DNA from: Novosphingobium percolationis
GTDB lineage: Bacteria; Pseudomonadota; Alphaproteobacteria; Sphingomonadales; Sphingomonadaceae
Assembly: GCF_020179425.1 (NCBI RefSeq)
Contig: NZ_JAILYM010000003.1
Coordinates: 517,996 to 581,995, forward strand
Direction: 5' to 3'
DNA length: 64,000 nt
In this document: positions 7,885 to 16,882 of the stretch, in pieces
Numbering within the stretch: position 1 is the stretch's first letter
How the letters are laid out: each line of letters opens with the position of its first letter
Notes under the pieces: model-generated
Databases searched by the model: none
Told to the model about the DNA's origin: nothing
The model's input: only the letters and a program-made list of their open reading frames with translations
Program-made: the position numbers and the translations under genes

Positions 7885-10188
7885 TCAGGCGGGCTTGACG
7901 AAGCTGTCGATCACGCGCTTGCGGCCCGCCGTCTCGAAGTCGATTTCCAGCTTGTTGCCTTCCTGCGCAGCGACGGTGCCATAGCCGAACTTGTCGTGGA
8001 ACACGCGCGTGCCAAGGCCGATGTCGGCGCGGGGTTTCGCCGCGAAGCTGGCGGCGCTGCGGCTGGATTCGACGATGCGCTTCGGCGTCGCGTCATAGCT
8101 CTGCGCGGCGGCGCGTTGCCAGCCGGGGCCGCGCGTGACGATGCGCGAAGGCTGGTTGCGGGCGACGTCGGCGAAGGGGTCGGAATGTTCCGACCACTGC
8201 GCGCGCCACAGCGAAGCGCCGCCCGACAGGGTGGTCTCCTCCTCGATGTGGACGGCGGGCAGTTCGCTGGTGAAGCGGCTGGGAATCGAGCTGGTCCACT
8301 GGCCGTAGATGCGGCGGTTGGCGGCGTGGAGGATGGTGCAGCGCTTCCTGGCGCGAGTGATCGCGACATAGGCGAGGCGGCGTTCCTCTTCGAGCGACGC
8401 CAGCCCGCCTTCGTCCAGTGCGCGCTGGCTGGGGAACACGCCTTCTTCCCAGCCGGGCAGGAACACCTGGTCGAATTCCAGCCCCTTAGCGGCGTGGATG
8501 GTCATGACCGTGACCTTCTCCTCGCTCTCGTTGCGCTCGTTGTCCATGACGAGGCTGACGTGTTCGAGGAAGTCACCCAGCGTTTCGTATTCCTCCATCG
8601 CGCGGGCGAGTTCGGAGAGGTTTTCGAGGCGGCCATTGGCCTCGGCACTCTTTTCGGCCTGAAGCGCAGCAGTGTAGCCGCTTTCGTCGAGGATCGTTCG
8701 GGCGAGTTCGGCTGGAACCAAGGTGCCTGCGGCATCGCGCCAGCGGGCGAAATCGCGGACCAGCGCCAGCAGCGTGTTGCGCGCGCGTGTGGGCAGTTCG
8801 TCGGTATCGCAGATATCGAGCGCGGCGCGCAGCAGCGGCACCCCTTGCGCGCGGGCGAAGCGGTGGATCTTTTCCAGCGTCTTGTCGCCAAGGCCGCGCT
8901 TGGGAGTGTTGTAGATGCGTTCGAACGCGAGGTCGTCTGAAGGGCTGACGACAACGCGCAGGTAAGCCAGCGCATCGCGGATTTCGGCGCGTTCATAGAA
9001 GCGGAAGCCGCCGACGATGCGGTAGGCCATGCCGATCTGGATGAAGCGGTCCTCGATCTCGCGCGTCTGGAACTGCGCGCGCACGAGGATGGCGACGGCG
9101 TTGAGCGAACAGCCCTCGCGCTCCAGCCGCTCGATCTCGTCGCCGATGCGGCGCGCTTCCTCGGGCCCGTCCCACACGCCGATGACGCGCACCTTGTCGC
9201 CGCCGTTGCGGGTCGTCCACAGCGTCTTGCCCAGCCGCTCGGCGTTTTCGGCAATCAGGCCCGAAGCGGCGCCCAGGATGTGCGGGGTGGAGCGGTAGTT
9301 CTGTTCGAGCTTGATGACCTTCGCGCCGGGAAAATCCTTTTCGAAGCGCAGGATGTTGGCGACCTCCGCACCGCGCCAGGAATAGATCGACTGGTCGTCG
9401 TCGCCCACCACGCAGATGTTCTTGCGGGTCTGCGCCAGCAGCCGCAGCCACAGGTACTGGACCGCGTTGGTGTCCTGGTATTCGTCCACCATCACGTACT
9501 TGAAGCGCTGCTGGTACATCGCGAGGATGTCGCGCTCGCGCTTGAAGATGTTGAGCATGTGCAGCAGCAGGTCGCCGAAATCGCAGGCGTTCACGTCCTT
9601 CAGGCGGTTCTGGTAGAGCGCGTAGAAGCGCTGGCCACGCCCGTTGGCGTAGGCCTCGTTGTCGCCCGCATCGAGGTCGCCGGGGTTGAGGCCGCGGTTT
9701 TTCCACTTGTCGATCAGCCCGGCCAGCTGCTTGGCAGGCCAGCGCTTTTCATCCAGCCCTTCGGCCACGATCAGCTGCTTGAGCAGCCGCAACTGGTCGT
9801 CGGTGTCGATGATGGTGAAGTTCGATTGCAGCCCGACCAATTCGGCATGGCGACGCAGCATCTTGGCGGCGACCGAGTGGAACGTGCCGAGCCAGGGCAT
9901 CCCTTCGACCGAGGGGCCGATCAACTGGCCGACGCGTTCGCGCATTTCGCGCGCGGCCTTGTTGGTGAAGGTGACGCAGAGGATTTCGCTCGGCCATGCC
10001 AGCCGCTGACGCAGCAGGTTGGCGAGGCGCGCGGTGAGCGCGGCGGTCTTGCCCGTGCCCGCGCCCGCCAGCATCAGGACGGGGCCTTCTGTGGTCAGCA
10101 CGGCTTCGCGCTGGGGCGGGTTCAGGCCATCGAGCCAGGCGGCTTGACCAGGAAGGTTGGGGGCGGAGGAAGATTCGGGCGCGTTCAC
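7885..10188 (-). CDS. uvrD: ATP-dependent DNA helicase UvrD/PcrA (SF1A)
   Basis: A 767-residue 3'-5' DNA helicase for nucleotide-excision and mismatch repair and removal of stalled polymerases or RecA filaments. Motifs in order: Q-motif LNPPQREAV, motif I AGAGTGKT near residue 42, Ia TFTNKAAREMRERV, II VDEYQDTN, III GDDDQSIYSWRGA, IV KLEQNYRS, V MTIHAAKGLEFDQVF and VI VAITRARK. The C-terminal ~50 residues (GLGTRVFHDKFGYGTV, then ETAGRKRVIDSFVKPA) match the Tudor-like RNA-polymerase-binding domain of PcrA/UvrD. The start is a GTG at 10188, shown as Met; ribosome-binding signal is weak. Length is normal for the family. Confidence 0.95.
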   Translation of the reverse strand: MNAPESSSAPNLPGQAAWLDGLNPPQREAVLTTEGPVLMLAGAGTGKTAALTARLANLLRQRLAWPSEILCVTFTNKAAREMRERVGQLIGPSVEGMPWLGTFHSVAAKMLRRHAELVGLQSNFTIIDTDDQLRLLKQLIVAEGLDEKRWPAKQLAGLIDKWKNRGLNPGDLDAGDNEAYANGRGQRFYALYQNRLKDVNACDFGDLLLHMLNIFKRERDILAMYQQRFKYVMVDEYQDTNAVQYLWLRLLAQTRKNICVVGDDDQSIYSWRGAEVANILRFEKDFPGAKVIKLEQNYRSTPHILGAASGLIAENAERLGKTLWTTRNGGDKVRVIGVWDGPEEARRIGDEIERLEREGCSLNAVAILVRAQFQTREIEDRFIQIGMAYRIVGGFRFYERAEIRDALAYLRVVVSPSDDLAFERIYNTPKRGLGDKTLEKIHRFARAQGVPLLRAALDICDTDELPTRARNTLLALVRDFARWRDAAGTLVPAELARTILDESGYTAALQAEKSAEANGRLENLSELARAMEEYETLGDFLEHVSLVMDNERNESEEKVTVMTIHAAKGLEFDQVFLPGWEEGVFPSQRALDEGGLASLEEERRLAYVAITRARKRCTILHAANRRIYGQWTSSIPSRFTSELPAVHIEEETTLSGGASLWRAQWSEHSDPFADVARNQPSRIVTRGPGWQRAAAQSYDATPKRIVESSRSAASFAAKPRADIGLGTRVFHDKFGYGTVAAQEGNKLEIDFETAGRKRVIDSFVKPA

Positions 10189-10238
10189 CCGGAACGATTA
10201 GGGAACGCTTTCCGCCAGTTCAAGTGCGGGTTTTCCGG

Positions 10239-10493
10239 TCAGTTCCGGTAGTTGTCATAGTAGTCGGCTTCATAGTCGTCGCGGCGGTGGTACGAGGCTT
10301 CGCGGTTGGCGCGCTCGTTGTGCTCCTTGAGCTCCAGTTCCTTGCTCTTCTTCACGATCCGCTTGGCCGTGTCGGACTTGGCGAACTGGTCGACCGCGAT
10401 CGAGGCGCCCAAGCCCAGCATGCTGCACGAGGCCATGCCCAGTACCCACACGAAGAAACAGCCTCCGAAGAGATACTTGGCGATATTCGGCAT
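10239..10493 (-). CDS. Small membrane protein, hypothetical
   Basis: An 84-residue protein with one transmembrane segment near residues 8–35 (LFGGCFFVWVLGMASCSMLGLG), followed by a highly charged tail rich in Lys, Glu, Arg and Tyr, ending DDYEADYYDNYRN. I do not recognise a family. The ATG at 10493 has a GGGAG about eight bases upstream. It lies 50 bases upstream of uvrD in the same direction and may share its transcript. The 295-base stretch from 10494 to 10788 is AT-richer than average and should hold divergent promoters; I see no other gene in it. Confidence 0.6.
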   Translation of the reverse strand: MPNIAKYLFGGCFFVWVLGMASCSMLGLGASIAVDQFAKSDTAKRIVKKSKELELKEHNERANREASYHRRDDYEADYYDNYRN

Positions 10494-10788
10494 TGGTCCC
10501 GCTCCCTCGGTCGCGTCCGTGATCATACGGATGCAGGGTTGAAAAGCGGTAAAGCAGCGGCTGCTGGAACCGAGGCGTTCATGAAAATGTTACTATCGCT
10601 GACGAATTTTGAAGTTGTTAGACGCAATTTGGAAAATGAATGTGGGATTAATGGGTCTGTATTTACCGACGATGAGTCTATTCATCTCCGTGGTCTCTCG
10701 CTTCATCGCGGGGCGTGGAACGCATCTGATGGCGGGCGCGTAGGGTCTCCAAATCTTCGGGTCGCAAGGACAAACAGGAGACCATCCG

Positions 10789-11460
10789 ATGCGTAAGTTT
10801 CTGCTTTTGAGCGCGGCTGCGCTGGCCGTTGTGGGTGTTCCGGGGGCGATCAGCGCCCAGACAACCGCCGCCCCCACTGCCGCTCCCGCCGCCACGGCGA
10901 CGGCGACCGCCAGCGGCACCTTCGCGCTGAGCGCCGATCAGAAGGGCCAGTACGATGCCTGGCCCGCGGACCAGCGCACCAAGTACGATGCGTGGCCTTC
11001 GACGTATCAGGAGTATTATTGGAGCCTCGATCCGGCCCAGCAGAAGGGCTGGTGGGCATTGACCGATGAGCAGCGCGGGCAGATCTATGCCATGACGCCC
11101 GAGCAGCGCACGTCGGTCTGGCCGTCGATCATCGCACAGGTAAACGGCCGTGCCACGGCGGCAACGCCTGCGCAGCCCAATCCCGGTACGGGCACGCCCG
11201 CCACGCCTGCCGAACCGGCCACGCCGCCTAGCGGCGCGTCGACCGGCAAACCGATGGCAGACGCCACGGCGGATGCCAACGCGCCGGTTCCGAACGCGCC
11301 GGGCGTGGTCGATGCGGCCTCGGCCGCTCCGGGCGCGGCCTATGCCGCGACCACGACCAGCAATGCCGTGCCGGCCCCTCCGGCCGATACGCTGAACAAG
11401 AAATATCCGGTCTGCACCAAGAAGATGCAGGACAACTGCCGCAATCGCGGCGGGGTCTGA
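10789..11460 (+). CDS. Exported protein with Trp/Tyr-rich repeats
   Basis: A 223-residue exported protein of unknown function. Residues 1–23 are a signal peptide (ending AISA|QT). After an Ala/Thr linker, residues ~48–115 consist of imperfect repeats with aromatic pairs: QYDAWPADQ, KYDAWPSTYQ, YYWSLDPAQQ, WWALTDEQ, IYAMTPEQR. A long Pro/Ala/Thr-rich, probably disordered region follows (~120–195). The end is a compact KKYPVCTKKMQDNCRNRGGV tail with two cysteines. Similar sphingomonad hypothetical proteins exist, but I know of no assigned role. A strong intrinsic terminator follows at 11514. Confidence 0.75.
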   Translation: MRKFLLLSAAALAVVGVPGAISAQTTAAPTAAPAATATATASGTFALSADQKGQYDAWPADQRTKYDAWPSTYQEYYWSLDPAQQKGWWALTDEQRGQIYAMTPEQRTSVWPSIIAQVNGRATAATPAQPNPGTGTPATPAEPATPPSGASTGKPMADATADANAPVPNAPGVVDAASAAPGAAYAATTTSNAVPAPPADTLNKKYPVCTKKMQDNCRNRGGV

Positions 11461-11513
11461 TCGGTCAGGCCATAACCAGCCCGAGTTCCCCCCTCTCGGG
11501 TCGCAAGCGGGAA

Positions 11514-11539
11514 GGGCGTCGGGAAACCGGCGCCCTTTT
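11514..11539 (+). terminator. Intrinsic terminator
   Basis: A 9-bp stem (GGGCGTCGG / CCGGCGCCC, one G·T pair) closed by a GAAA tetraloop, followed by TTTT. It ends the transcript of the Trp/Tyr-repeat protein and lies 26 bases before the transporter start. Confidence 0.8.
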
Positions 11540-11565
11540 CCTGTTGCAATTGCGGCGCAGGCGCT

Positions 11566-12837
11566 ATGCCGCCTTGCATGAATCCCATACGCCAGCACGC
11601 CCGCATCTTGACCGCCAGCCTTGTCGGCACGGCGGTGGAGTTCTACGACTTCTACATCTATGCGACGGCGGCGGCGCTGGTGATCGGGCCGCTGTTCTTT
11701 CCGGCGGAAAGCGCTTCGGCACAGACGCTGCTGGCGTTCATGACCTTTGGCCTCGCCTTCTTCGCGCGGCCTGTCGGCGCGGTTGCGTTCGGGCATTTCG
11801 GGGACCGCATCGGGCGCAAGTCCACGCTGGTCGCCTCGCTGATGCTGATGGGAGGATCGACGCTGCTGATCGCGTTCCTGCCGACGTATGCCATGGCCGG
11901 GCCGATCGCGCCGATGCTGTTGTGCCTGCTGCGCTTCGGACAGGGATTCGGGCTTGGCGGCGAATGGGGTGGCGCTTCGTTGCTGGCGGTGGAGAACGCG
12001 CCCAAGGGCTGGGAGGCCCGCTTCGGGTCGGCGCCGCAACTGGGCGCGCCGCTGGGCTTCCTGTTCGCCAACGGACTGTTCCTGATCCTGAGCTACACGC
12101 TGAGCGAGGCGGATTTCGTGGCCTGGGGCTGGCGCATCCCCTTCCTTGCCAGCGCGCTGCTGGTCGGGCTGGGGCTGTGGGTGCGGCTGAAGATCGGGGA
12201 GACGGCAGCGTTCAAGGAAGCGCTGGCGCACGAAGCGCCGCCCGCCGTGCCGATCGGTCGGCTGATGCGCGAACATCCCGGCGCGGTGGTGGCCGGGATC
12301 GCCGGCGTGGTGGCGTGCTTTGCGATCTTCTATCTTGCGACGACGTTCTCGCTGTCGTTCGCCACGACCAAGCTGGGCTATGCCAAGCAGCAGTTCCTGG
12401 GCGTGCAGCTGGCGGCCAACACGTTCCTGGCGATCGGCATCTTCGTGGCCGGGTACTGGGCGGACAAGACGAGCGCGAAGAACGTGTTGGGCAAGGGGGC
12501 GCTGCTGACCGCGCTTGTCGGGCTGGTGTTCGGGAGCGGTCTTGGCTCCGGTTCGCTGCCGCTGGTGTTCGTGACGCTGGCGGGCGCGCTGTTTGTGATG
12601 GGGCTGGTCTATGGCCCGCTCGGCGGCTGGCTGCCGACGCTCTATGCCGTGCCGGTGCGCTATACCGGCATCAGCCTTGCCTTCAACATGGGCGGTATCA
12701 TCGGCGGCGCACTGGCACCGTTTGCCGCCGCGCTGCTGGCGCAGAAGGGCGGCACACCTTACGTCGGGCTGTTCCTGACGGCGGCGGGGGCGTTGACGCT
12801 GATGGGCGTGGTGTTCGCGCCCAGGCTCAGGAACTGA
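11566..12837 (+). CDS. MFS transporter, metabolite:H+ symporter (MHS) type
   Basis: A 423-residue inner-membrane transporter with about twelve hydrophobic segments. The MHS subfamily signature is seen at the N-terminus (GTAVEFYDFYIYATAAAL) and in the loop between helices 2 and 3 (GHFGDRIGRKSTL). The conserved GFGLGGEWGGASLL of helix 4 is also present. Relatives carry dicarboxylates, shikimate, alpha-ketoglutarate or proline/betaine; the substrate is not predictable. The in-frame ATG at 11578 (MNPIRQHARIL) is a good alternative start. Its 3' end overlaps the convergent rsmD gene by eleven bases. Confidence 0.88.
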   Translation: MPPCMNPIRQHARILTASLVGTAVEFYDFYIYATAAALVIGPLFFPAESASAQTLLAFMTFGLAFFARPVGAVAFGHFGDRIGRKSTLVASLMLMGGSTLLIAFLPTYAMAGPIAPMLLCLLRFGQGFGLGGEWGGASLLAVENAPKGWEARFGSAPQLGAPLGFLFANGLFLILSYTLSEADFVAWGWRIPFLASALLVGLGLWVRLKIGETAAFKEALAHEAPPAVPIGRLMREHPGAVVAGIAGVVACFAIFYLATTFSLSFATTKLGYAKQQFLGVQLAANTFLAIGIFVAGYWADKTSAKNVLGKGALLTALVGLVFGSGLGSGSLPLVFVTLAGALFVMGLVYGPLGGWLPTLYAVPVRYTGISLAFNMGGIIGGALAPFAAALLAQKGGTPYVGLFLTAAGALTLMGVVFAPRLRN

Positions 12838-13375
12838 GGCGCAGCAGCGTCAGCCGCGCCTTGCCGACGACGCGTTCGCTTTCGATTTCCAGCGAACGGA
12901 GTTGTGGCACTTCCTTCGCTTCGGTTTCGAGGCTGACCCACGTGCCTTCGCCGATCCAGCCGAGGCGCACCAGCTTGTCGAGCGCCACCGCGCCCGCGCC
13001 GGTCTTGTAGGGCGGATCGAGCATGACGAGGTCGAGCGGCTCCTTGACCGGGCCGAGCGACAGCACCGACGAGGCGCGCACGTCGCATTGCGGCGCGCAG
13101 CGCAGCGCGGCGATGTTGGCGCGGATGGCGCGGATCGCGGCGGGATCCTGCTCGACCAGCAGCGCATGTTCGGCCCCGCGCGACAGCGCTTCGAGACCGA
13201 GCGCGCCCGAGCCTGCGAACAGGTCGGCGACTTTCAGCCCTTCGAAGCTGCCTAGGCGGCTGGTGAGCATCGAGAACAGCGTTTCGCGCGTGCGGTCGGC
13301 GGTGGGGCGCGTGGCGTCGCCCGCAGGCGCGACAAGCTTGCGGCCGCGCCACTCGCCAGCGATGATCCGCAGCAT
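12827..13375 (-). CDS. rsmD: 16S rRNA (guanine(966)-N(2))-methyltransferase RsmD
   Basis: A 182-residue Rossmann-fold methyltransferase that modifies G966 of 16S rRNA in the 30S subunit. Evidence: MLRIIAGEWRGRKL N-terminus, RPTADRTRETLF near residue 23, the SAM-binding VADLFAGSGALGLEALSRGA near 49, VEQD as the acidic ribose-binding motif, and the catalytic DPPY motif near residue 120. Start and the rluB stop overlap as TGATG, so the two rRNA-modification genes are translationally coupled. The length is typical. Confidence 0.93.
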   Translation of the reverse strand: MLRIIAGEWRGRKLVAPAGDATRPTADRTRETLFSMLTSRLGSFEGLKVADLFAGSGALGLEALSRGAEHALLVEQDPAAIRAIRANIAALRCAPQCDVRASSVLSLGPVKEPLDLVMLDPPYKTGAGAVALDKLVRLGWIGEGTWVSLETEAKEVPQLRSLEIESERVVGKARLTLLRLSS

Positions 13376-14661
13376 CAGCCGGGCCTCCTGGGACCGCGCG
13401 GTGGATTGCCGCCGGGGCGGGGGCCAGCGCCAGCGCCGGGGCGGGGGCGGTCGCCGGTCGGTCGGGCGGGACGGGCAGGGCGGGCATCCGTCCGTGCGTC
13501 GGACCGGTGGTCGGGCCGGGTGGGGCGATCCGTCGCGGCGTCGGCGTGTCGCGCCTGGCCGCGTCTCCCGGCGCCGGGTCTGGTTTCGCCCGGCCCTGCG
13601 GCGTCGCGCCGCGGGTCGGCATTGCGGGCATCGCGCTGGTTGGCCTTGCGTTCGGCAGTTCGGGCGCCCCAGCCAGTGCGCTGGTTGGGCTTGGCTGATT
13701 TGGTCTGGCCGGGCTTCGCCTCGGCAGGCGCGGCGCGGGGCGCGCGCGGCTTGCGCGTGTCGAGATTCTCGCGCTCCTCGCGGATGCGTACGGCCTGCTT
13801 CTTGGGATAGGCGGGCGTGCGGGCCGGGCGTTCGACGGGTGCGGGTGCGACTGGGGCGCGCACCTTGGGCGCGATGGCGCGGCCGATGACCGGCTTGTCC
13901 AGCTTCATCGCCTTCATGAAGCGTTCGACGATCACCTGCGGCACTTCCTCCACCGATCCGCGATCGAGCGCGCCGAGGTGGAACGGGCCATAGGACGTGC
14001 GCAACAGGCGCGAGACCTGGAGGCCGAGGTATTCGAGAACGCGGCGGACTTCGCGGTTCTTGCCTTCGGTCAGGGTCATTTCGACCCACTGGTTGCGCCC
14101 GGTGCGGCGCTCCATGTTGGCATTGATCGAGCCATAGCGGATGCCGTCGATCTCCAGCCCTTCGCTGAGGGCTTCGAGCTGTTCCTGCGAAATGTCACCG
14201 AAGGTGCGCGCGCGGTAGGTGCGCGGGATGCCGCTGGCGGGCAGTTCCAGCGCGCGCTTCAGCTCGCCATCGTTGGTCAGCAGCAGCAGGCCTTCGGTGT
14301 TGAGGTCGAGACGGCCCACCGGCATCACGCGGCCCGCGCCCTCGGGCAGGGCGTTGCGCAGCGCGGTGTAGATCGTCGGGCGCCCGGCGGGATCGCGCTC
14401 GGCGGTGATCAGGCCCGAAGGCTTGTGGAACATGAAGATGCGCGTCGCGGCGGCGTGGCCCACCGGATTGCCGTCGACGGTGACACCGCGCAGGTTCTTG
14501 AGCACGGTGGCGGGCGTGGTGATGGCGACGCCATCCAGTTCGACGCGACCCGCCTCGATCAGGCGTTCGACCTCGCGGCGCGAGGCCACGCCTGCGCGGG
14601 CCAGCAGCTTGGCGATGCGCTCGCCTTCGCGCGGCGCTGTTTCTTTTTCGGTGGGGGACAT
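13375..14661 (-). CDS. rluB: 23S rRNA pseudouridine synthase, RluB-like, with long basic tail
   Basis: This enzyme converts a uridine in the helix 90 region of 23S rRNA (U2605 in E. coli) to pseudouridine. It has an S4 RNA-binding domain at residues ~15–65 (ERIAKLLARAGVASRREVERLI), then the RsuA/RluB catalytic domain with VGRLDLNTEGLLLLTNDG, where the Asp of RLD is catalytic, and GKNREVRRVLEYLG near 235. From ~285 to 428 the protein is an Arg/Pro/Ala-rich low-complexity tail. The ATG at 14661 (MSPTEKE) precedes the S4 domain; the upstream frame is not homologous. Coupled to rsmD by TGATG. Confidence 0.92.
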   Translation of the reverse strand: MSPTEKETAPREGERIAKLLARAGVASRREVERLIEAGRVELDGVAITTPATVLKNLRGVTVDGNPVGHAAATRIFMFHKPSGLITAERDPAGRPTIYTALRNALPEGAGRVMPVGRLDLNTEGLLLLTNDGELKRALELPASGIPRTYRARTFGDISQEQLEALSEGLEIDGIRYGSINANMERRTGRNQWVEMTLTEGKNREVRRVLEYLGLQVSRLLRTSYGPFHLGALDRGSVEEVPQVIVERFMKAMKLDKPVIGRAIAPKVRAPVAPAPVERPARTPAYPKKQAVRIREERENLDTRKPRAPRAAPAEAKPGQTKSAKPNQRTGWGARTAERKANQRDARNADPRRDAAGPGETRPGAGRRGQARHADAATDRPTRPDHRSDARTDARPARPARPTGDRPRPGAGAGPRPGGNPPRGPRRPG

Positions 14662-14755
14662 TGCAAGCCCCTTACGCGAGAGAGGCCTTGCCGTCACCCC
14701 TCTAGCCAATGGCTCCGAAACCGCGCTAATTCGCAGGGCAGCCAAGGGGAAGGCC

Positions 14756-15448
14756 ATGAACGCGACCAAACTTGCCGAGATGTTGACCGCGCAGAGCCTG
14801 TTCGCCGATTGCGAGCCGGAGGAACTGGCCGATATCGTGGCGCGGGCGCAGGTCCGCTCGTTCAAGCCGGGCCAGACGCTGATGGCGCAGGGCGATCCCG
14901 GCGATACGCTCTATATCGTGCTGGGCGGCCTTGCGCGCGTGAGCATGGTGGCTGCCAATGGGCGCGAGATCGTGCTCGATTATGCGGAGCCTGGCGCGGT
15001 GCTGGGCGAGATCGCCTTCCTCGACGGGGGAGAGCGCACCGCAAGCGTCGACGCGATCGAGCCGGTCGATGCGCTGTGCCTGTCGCGCACGGCCTTTGCC
15101 GACATCATTGCGCATCACAAGGGACTGTCGCTGCGTCTGCTGAAGGCCATGGCGCGCAGGCTGCGCCAGAACAACACCGTGATCGAAGCCGACCGCGCCT
15201 ATACCTCCGGCCCGCGCCTGGCCCGGTTCCTGCTGCGGCTGATGATGGGGGGCGAGGCGAGCGGCGGTGAGGCGCGGCTCAAGATCGCTTTGAGCCAGGG
15301 CGAACTGGGCAACTTCGCGGGCATGTCGCGCGAACAGATCAACCGCCAGCTTTCGGCCTGGGCCGATGGCGGGATTGTCGCGGTGCGCAGCGGCAAGGTG
15401 ACGATCCTCGATCGCGAGGCGCTGGTGGGGATCGCCGAAGCGTGGTGA
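14756..15448 (+). CDS. Crp/Fnr family transcriptional regulator
   Basis: A 230-residue regulator. Residues ~15–130 form a cyclic-nucleotide-binding-like domain (LYIVLGGLARVSM, then PGAVLGEIAFLDGGERTASVDA, which resembles the phosphate-binding cassette). Residues ~150–225 form a winged helix (LSQGELGNFAGMSREQINRQLSAWADGGIV). There is no N-terminal cysteine cluster, so it is not an FNR oxygen sensor; the GEIAFLDGGERTASV cassette keeps the Glu and Arg used to bind cAMP in CRP, so a nucleotide ligand is plausible. A good AGGGGAAGG ribosome-binding site precedes the ATG at 14756. It is divergent from rluB. Confidence 0.88.
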   Translation: MNATKLAEMLTAQSLFADCEPEELADIVARAQVRSFKPGQTLMAQGDPGDTLYIVLGGLARVSMVAANGREIVLDYAEPGAVLGEIAFLDGGERTASVDAIEPVDALCLSRTAFADIIAHHKGLSLRLLKAMARRLRQNNTVIEADRAYTSGPRLARFLLRLMMGGEASGGEARLKIALSQGELGNFAGMSREQINRQLSAWADGGIVAVRSGKVTILDREALVGIAEAW

Positions 15449-15550
15449 ACCGGCGCATGGCGCAGCGTATACGAATACCGACTTCTGGCGCGCGCGGCAG
15501 CGTCTAGGGTGTCCTCAAGGCTCCGCACGAGCGGGCATGGGGAGATCGGG

Positions 15551-16882
15551 ATGCGCATTTCAGTACTTCTGGGCGCGGCGGCGCTGGGTTTGGCCACGCC
15601 CGCGATGGCAGAACAGCCGCTACTGCCGGTGACCGAAGGCGTGTCGCAGGTGCGGCATCCCGATTGGGCGGCGCGCGCCACGATCTATGAAGTGAACATC
15701 CGCCAATACACGCCAGAGGGCACTTTCCGCGCATTCGAAAAGCACCTGCCGCGCCTGCGCAAGATGGGCGTCGACGTGCTGTGGATCATGCCCGTCAACC
15801 CGATCGCGAAGAAGGAGCGCAAGGGCTCGCTCGGCAGCTACTACGCGGTCAGCGACTACAAGGCGGTCAATCCCGAATACGGCGACATGGCCGACTTCAG
15901 GCACCTCGTCGCCGCCGCGCACGCGCAAGGGTTCAAGGTGATCCTCGACTGGGTGGCGAACCACACCGGCTGGGACCACGTGTGGGTGGAGCAGCATCCC
16001 GATTGGTACAAGCGCAATGCGCAAGGAGAGCTGGAAGGCTACCACTATACCGACCTGTCGGACCATCACGAGGAGGTCTGGGCCGACGTTATCGGGCTCG
16101 ATTACAGCAAGCCTGCCGTGCGCGAAGGCATGATCGACGCGATGCGGTACTGGCTCAAGGAGGCCGACATCGACGGCTTCCGCTGCGACGTGGCGTGGAC
16201 GTTGCCGGTCGCGTTCTGGGATCAGGCGCGCGTCGAGCTGGAGCAGGTGAAGCCGGTGTTCATGCTGGCCGAGGCCGATACGCCCGAGATGCAGGCGCGG
16301 GCCTTCGACATGACCTATGACTGGAAGCTCTACCACCTGCTGATCGACGTGGCGCGTGGCAAGGCCGATGCGACGGACCTGGCGAAACTCTATGCCGATC
16401 CGCCGCGCCGCTATCCGCAGGGCGCCTATCGCATGACCTTCACCAGCAACCATGACGAGAATTCGTGGAACGGCACCGATCGCGAACTCTACGGCGATGG
16501 CGCCGACGCGATGGCGGTGCTGGCGGCGACGCTGCCGGGGATGCCGCTGGTCTATAGCGGTCAGGAGGACGGGCTGAACAAGCGGCTGAAGTTCTTCGAC
16601 AAGGACCCGATCGTCTGGGGCAAGTTCGATCGGGTGCCGTTTTATGCGCGGCTACTGGCGCTGAAGCACGGGCATCCGGCGCTGGAAAGCGGGATGGAGC
16701 GGGGCAACCTGCGCCTGATCGAGACGGGCAATCCCAAGGTATTCGCCTTTCGCCGCGTGAAGGGCAAGGATCGCGTGACCGTGGCGGTGAACCTTTCGGG
16801 AGCCCCGGCGCGGGTGACGTTGCGGGGCATCGGCGCGCAAAGCCTGAAGGGCTGGGGCTGGTCGATCACGCCGGGGCGGTGA
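15551..16882 (+). CDS. Alpha-amylase family (GH13) glycosidase, exported
   Basis: A 443-residue glycoside hydrolase with a signal peptide (residues 1–20, ending AMA|EQ), so it probably acts in the periplasm on alpha-glucans. GH13 regions are present: YEVNIRQYTPEGTF and VLWIMPVNPI of the first strands, region I DWVANHTG, region II GFRCDVAW with the nucleophile Asp, region III MLAEAD with the acid/base Glu, and region IV FTSNHDEN with the transition-state-stabilising Asp. A short beta domain closes the protein. The ATG at 15551 is preceded by GGGGAG. The 3' end overlaps the convergent ABC-F gene by seventeen bases. Confidence 0.9.
   Translation: MRISVLLGAAALGLATPAMAEQPLLPVTEGVSQVRHPDWAARATIYEVNIRQYTPEGTFRAFEKHLPRLRKMGVDVLWIMPVNPIAKKERKGSLGSYYAVSDYKAVNPEYGDMADFRHLVAAAHAQGFKVILDWVANHTGWDHVWVEQHPDWYKRNAQGELEGYHYTDLSDHHEEVWADVIGLDYSKPAVREGMIDAMRYWLKEADIDGFRCDVAWTLPVAFWDQARVELEQVKPVFMLAEADTPEMQARAFDMTYDWKLYHLLIDVARGKADATDLAKLYADPPRRYPQGAYRMTFTSNHDENSWNGTDRELYGDGADAMAVLAATLPGMPLVYSGQEDGLNKRLKFFDKDPIVWGKFDRVPFYARLLALKHGHPALESGMERGNLRLIETGNPKVFAFRRVKGKDRVTVAVNLSGAPARVTLRGIGAQSLKGWGWSITPGR

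Noticed and set aside
13406..13889. Plus-strand Gly/Arg-rich open frames within rluB
   Set aside because: They are shadows of the Arg/Pro tail of RluB on the opposite strand; no homology.
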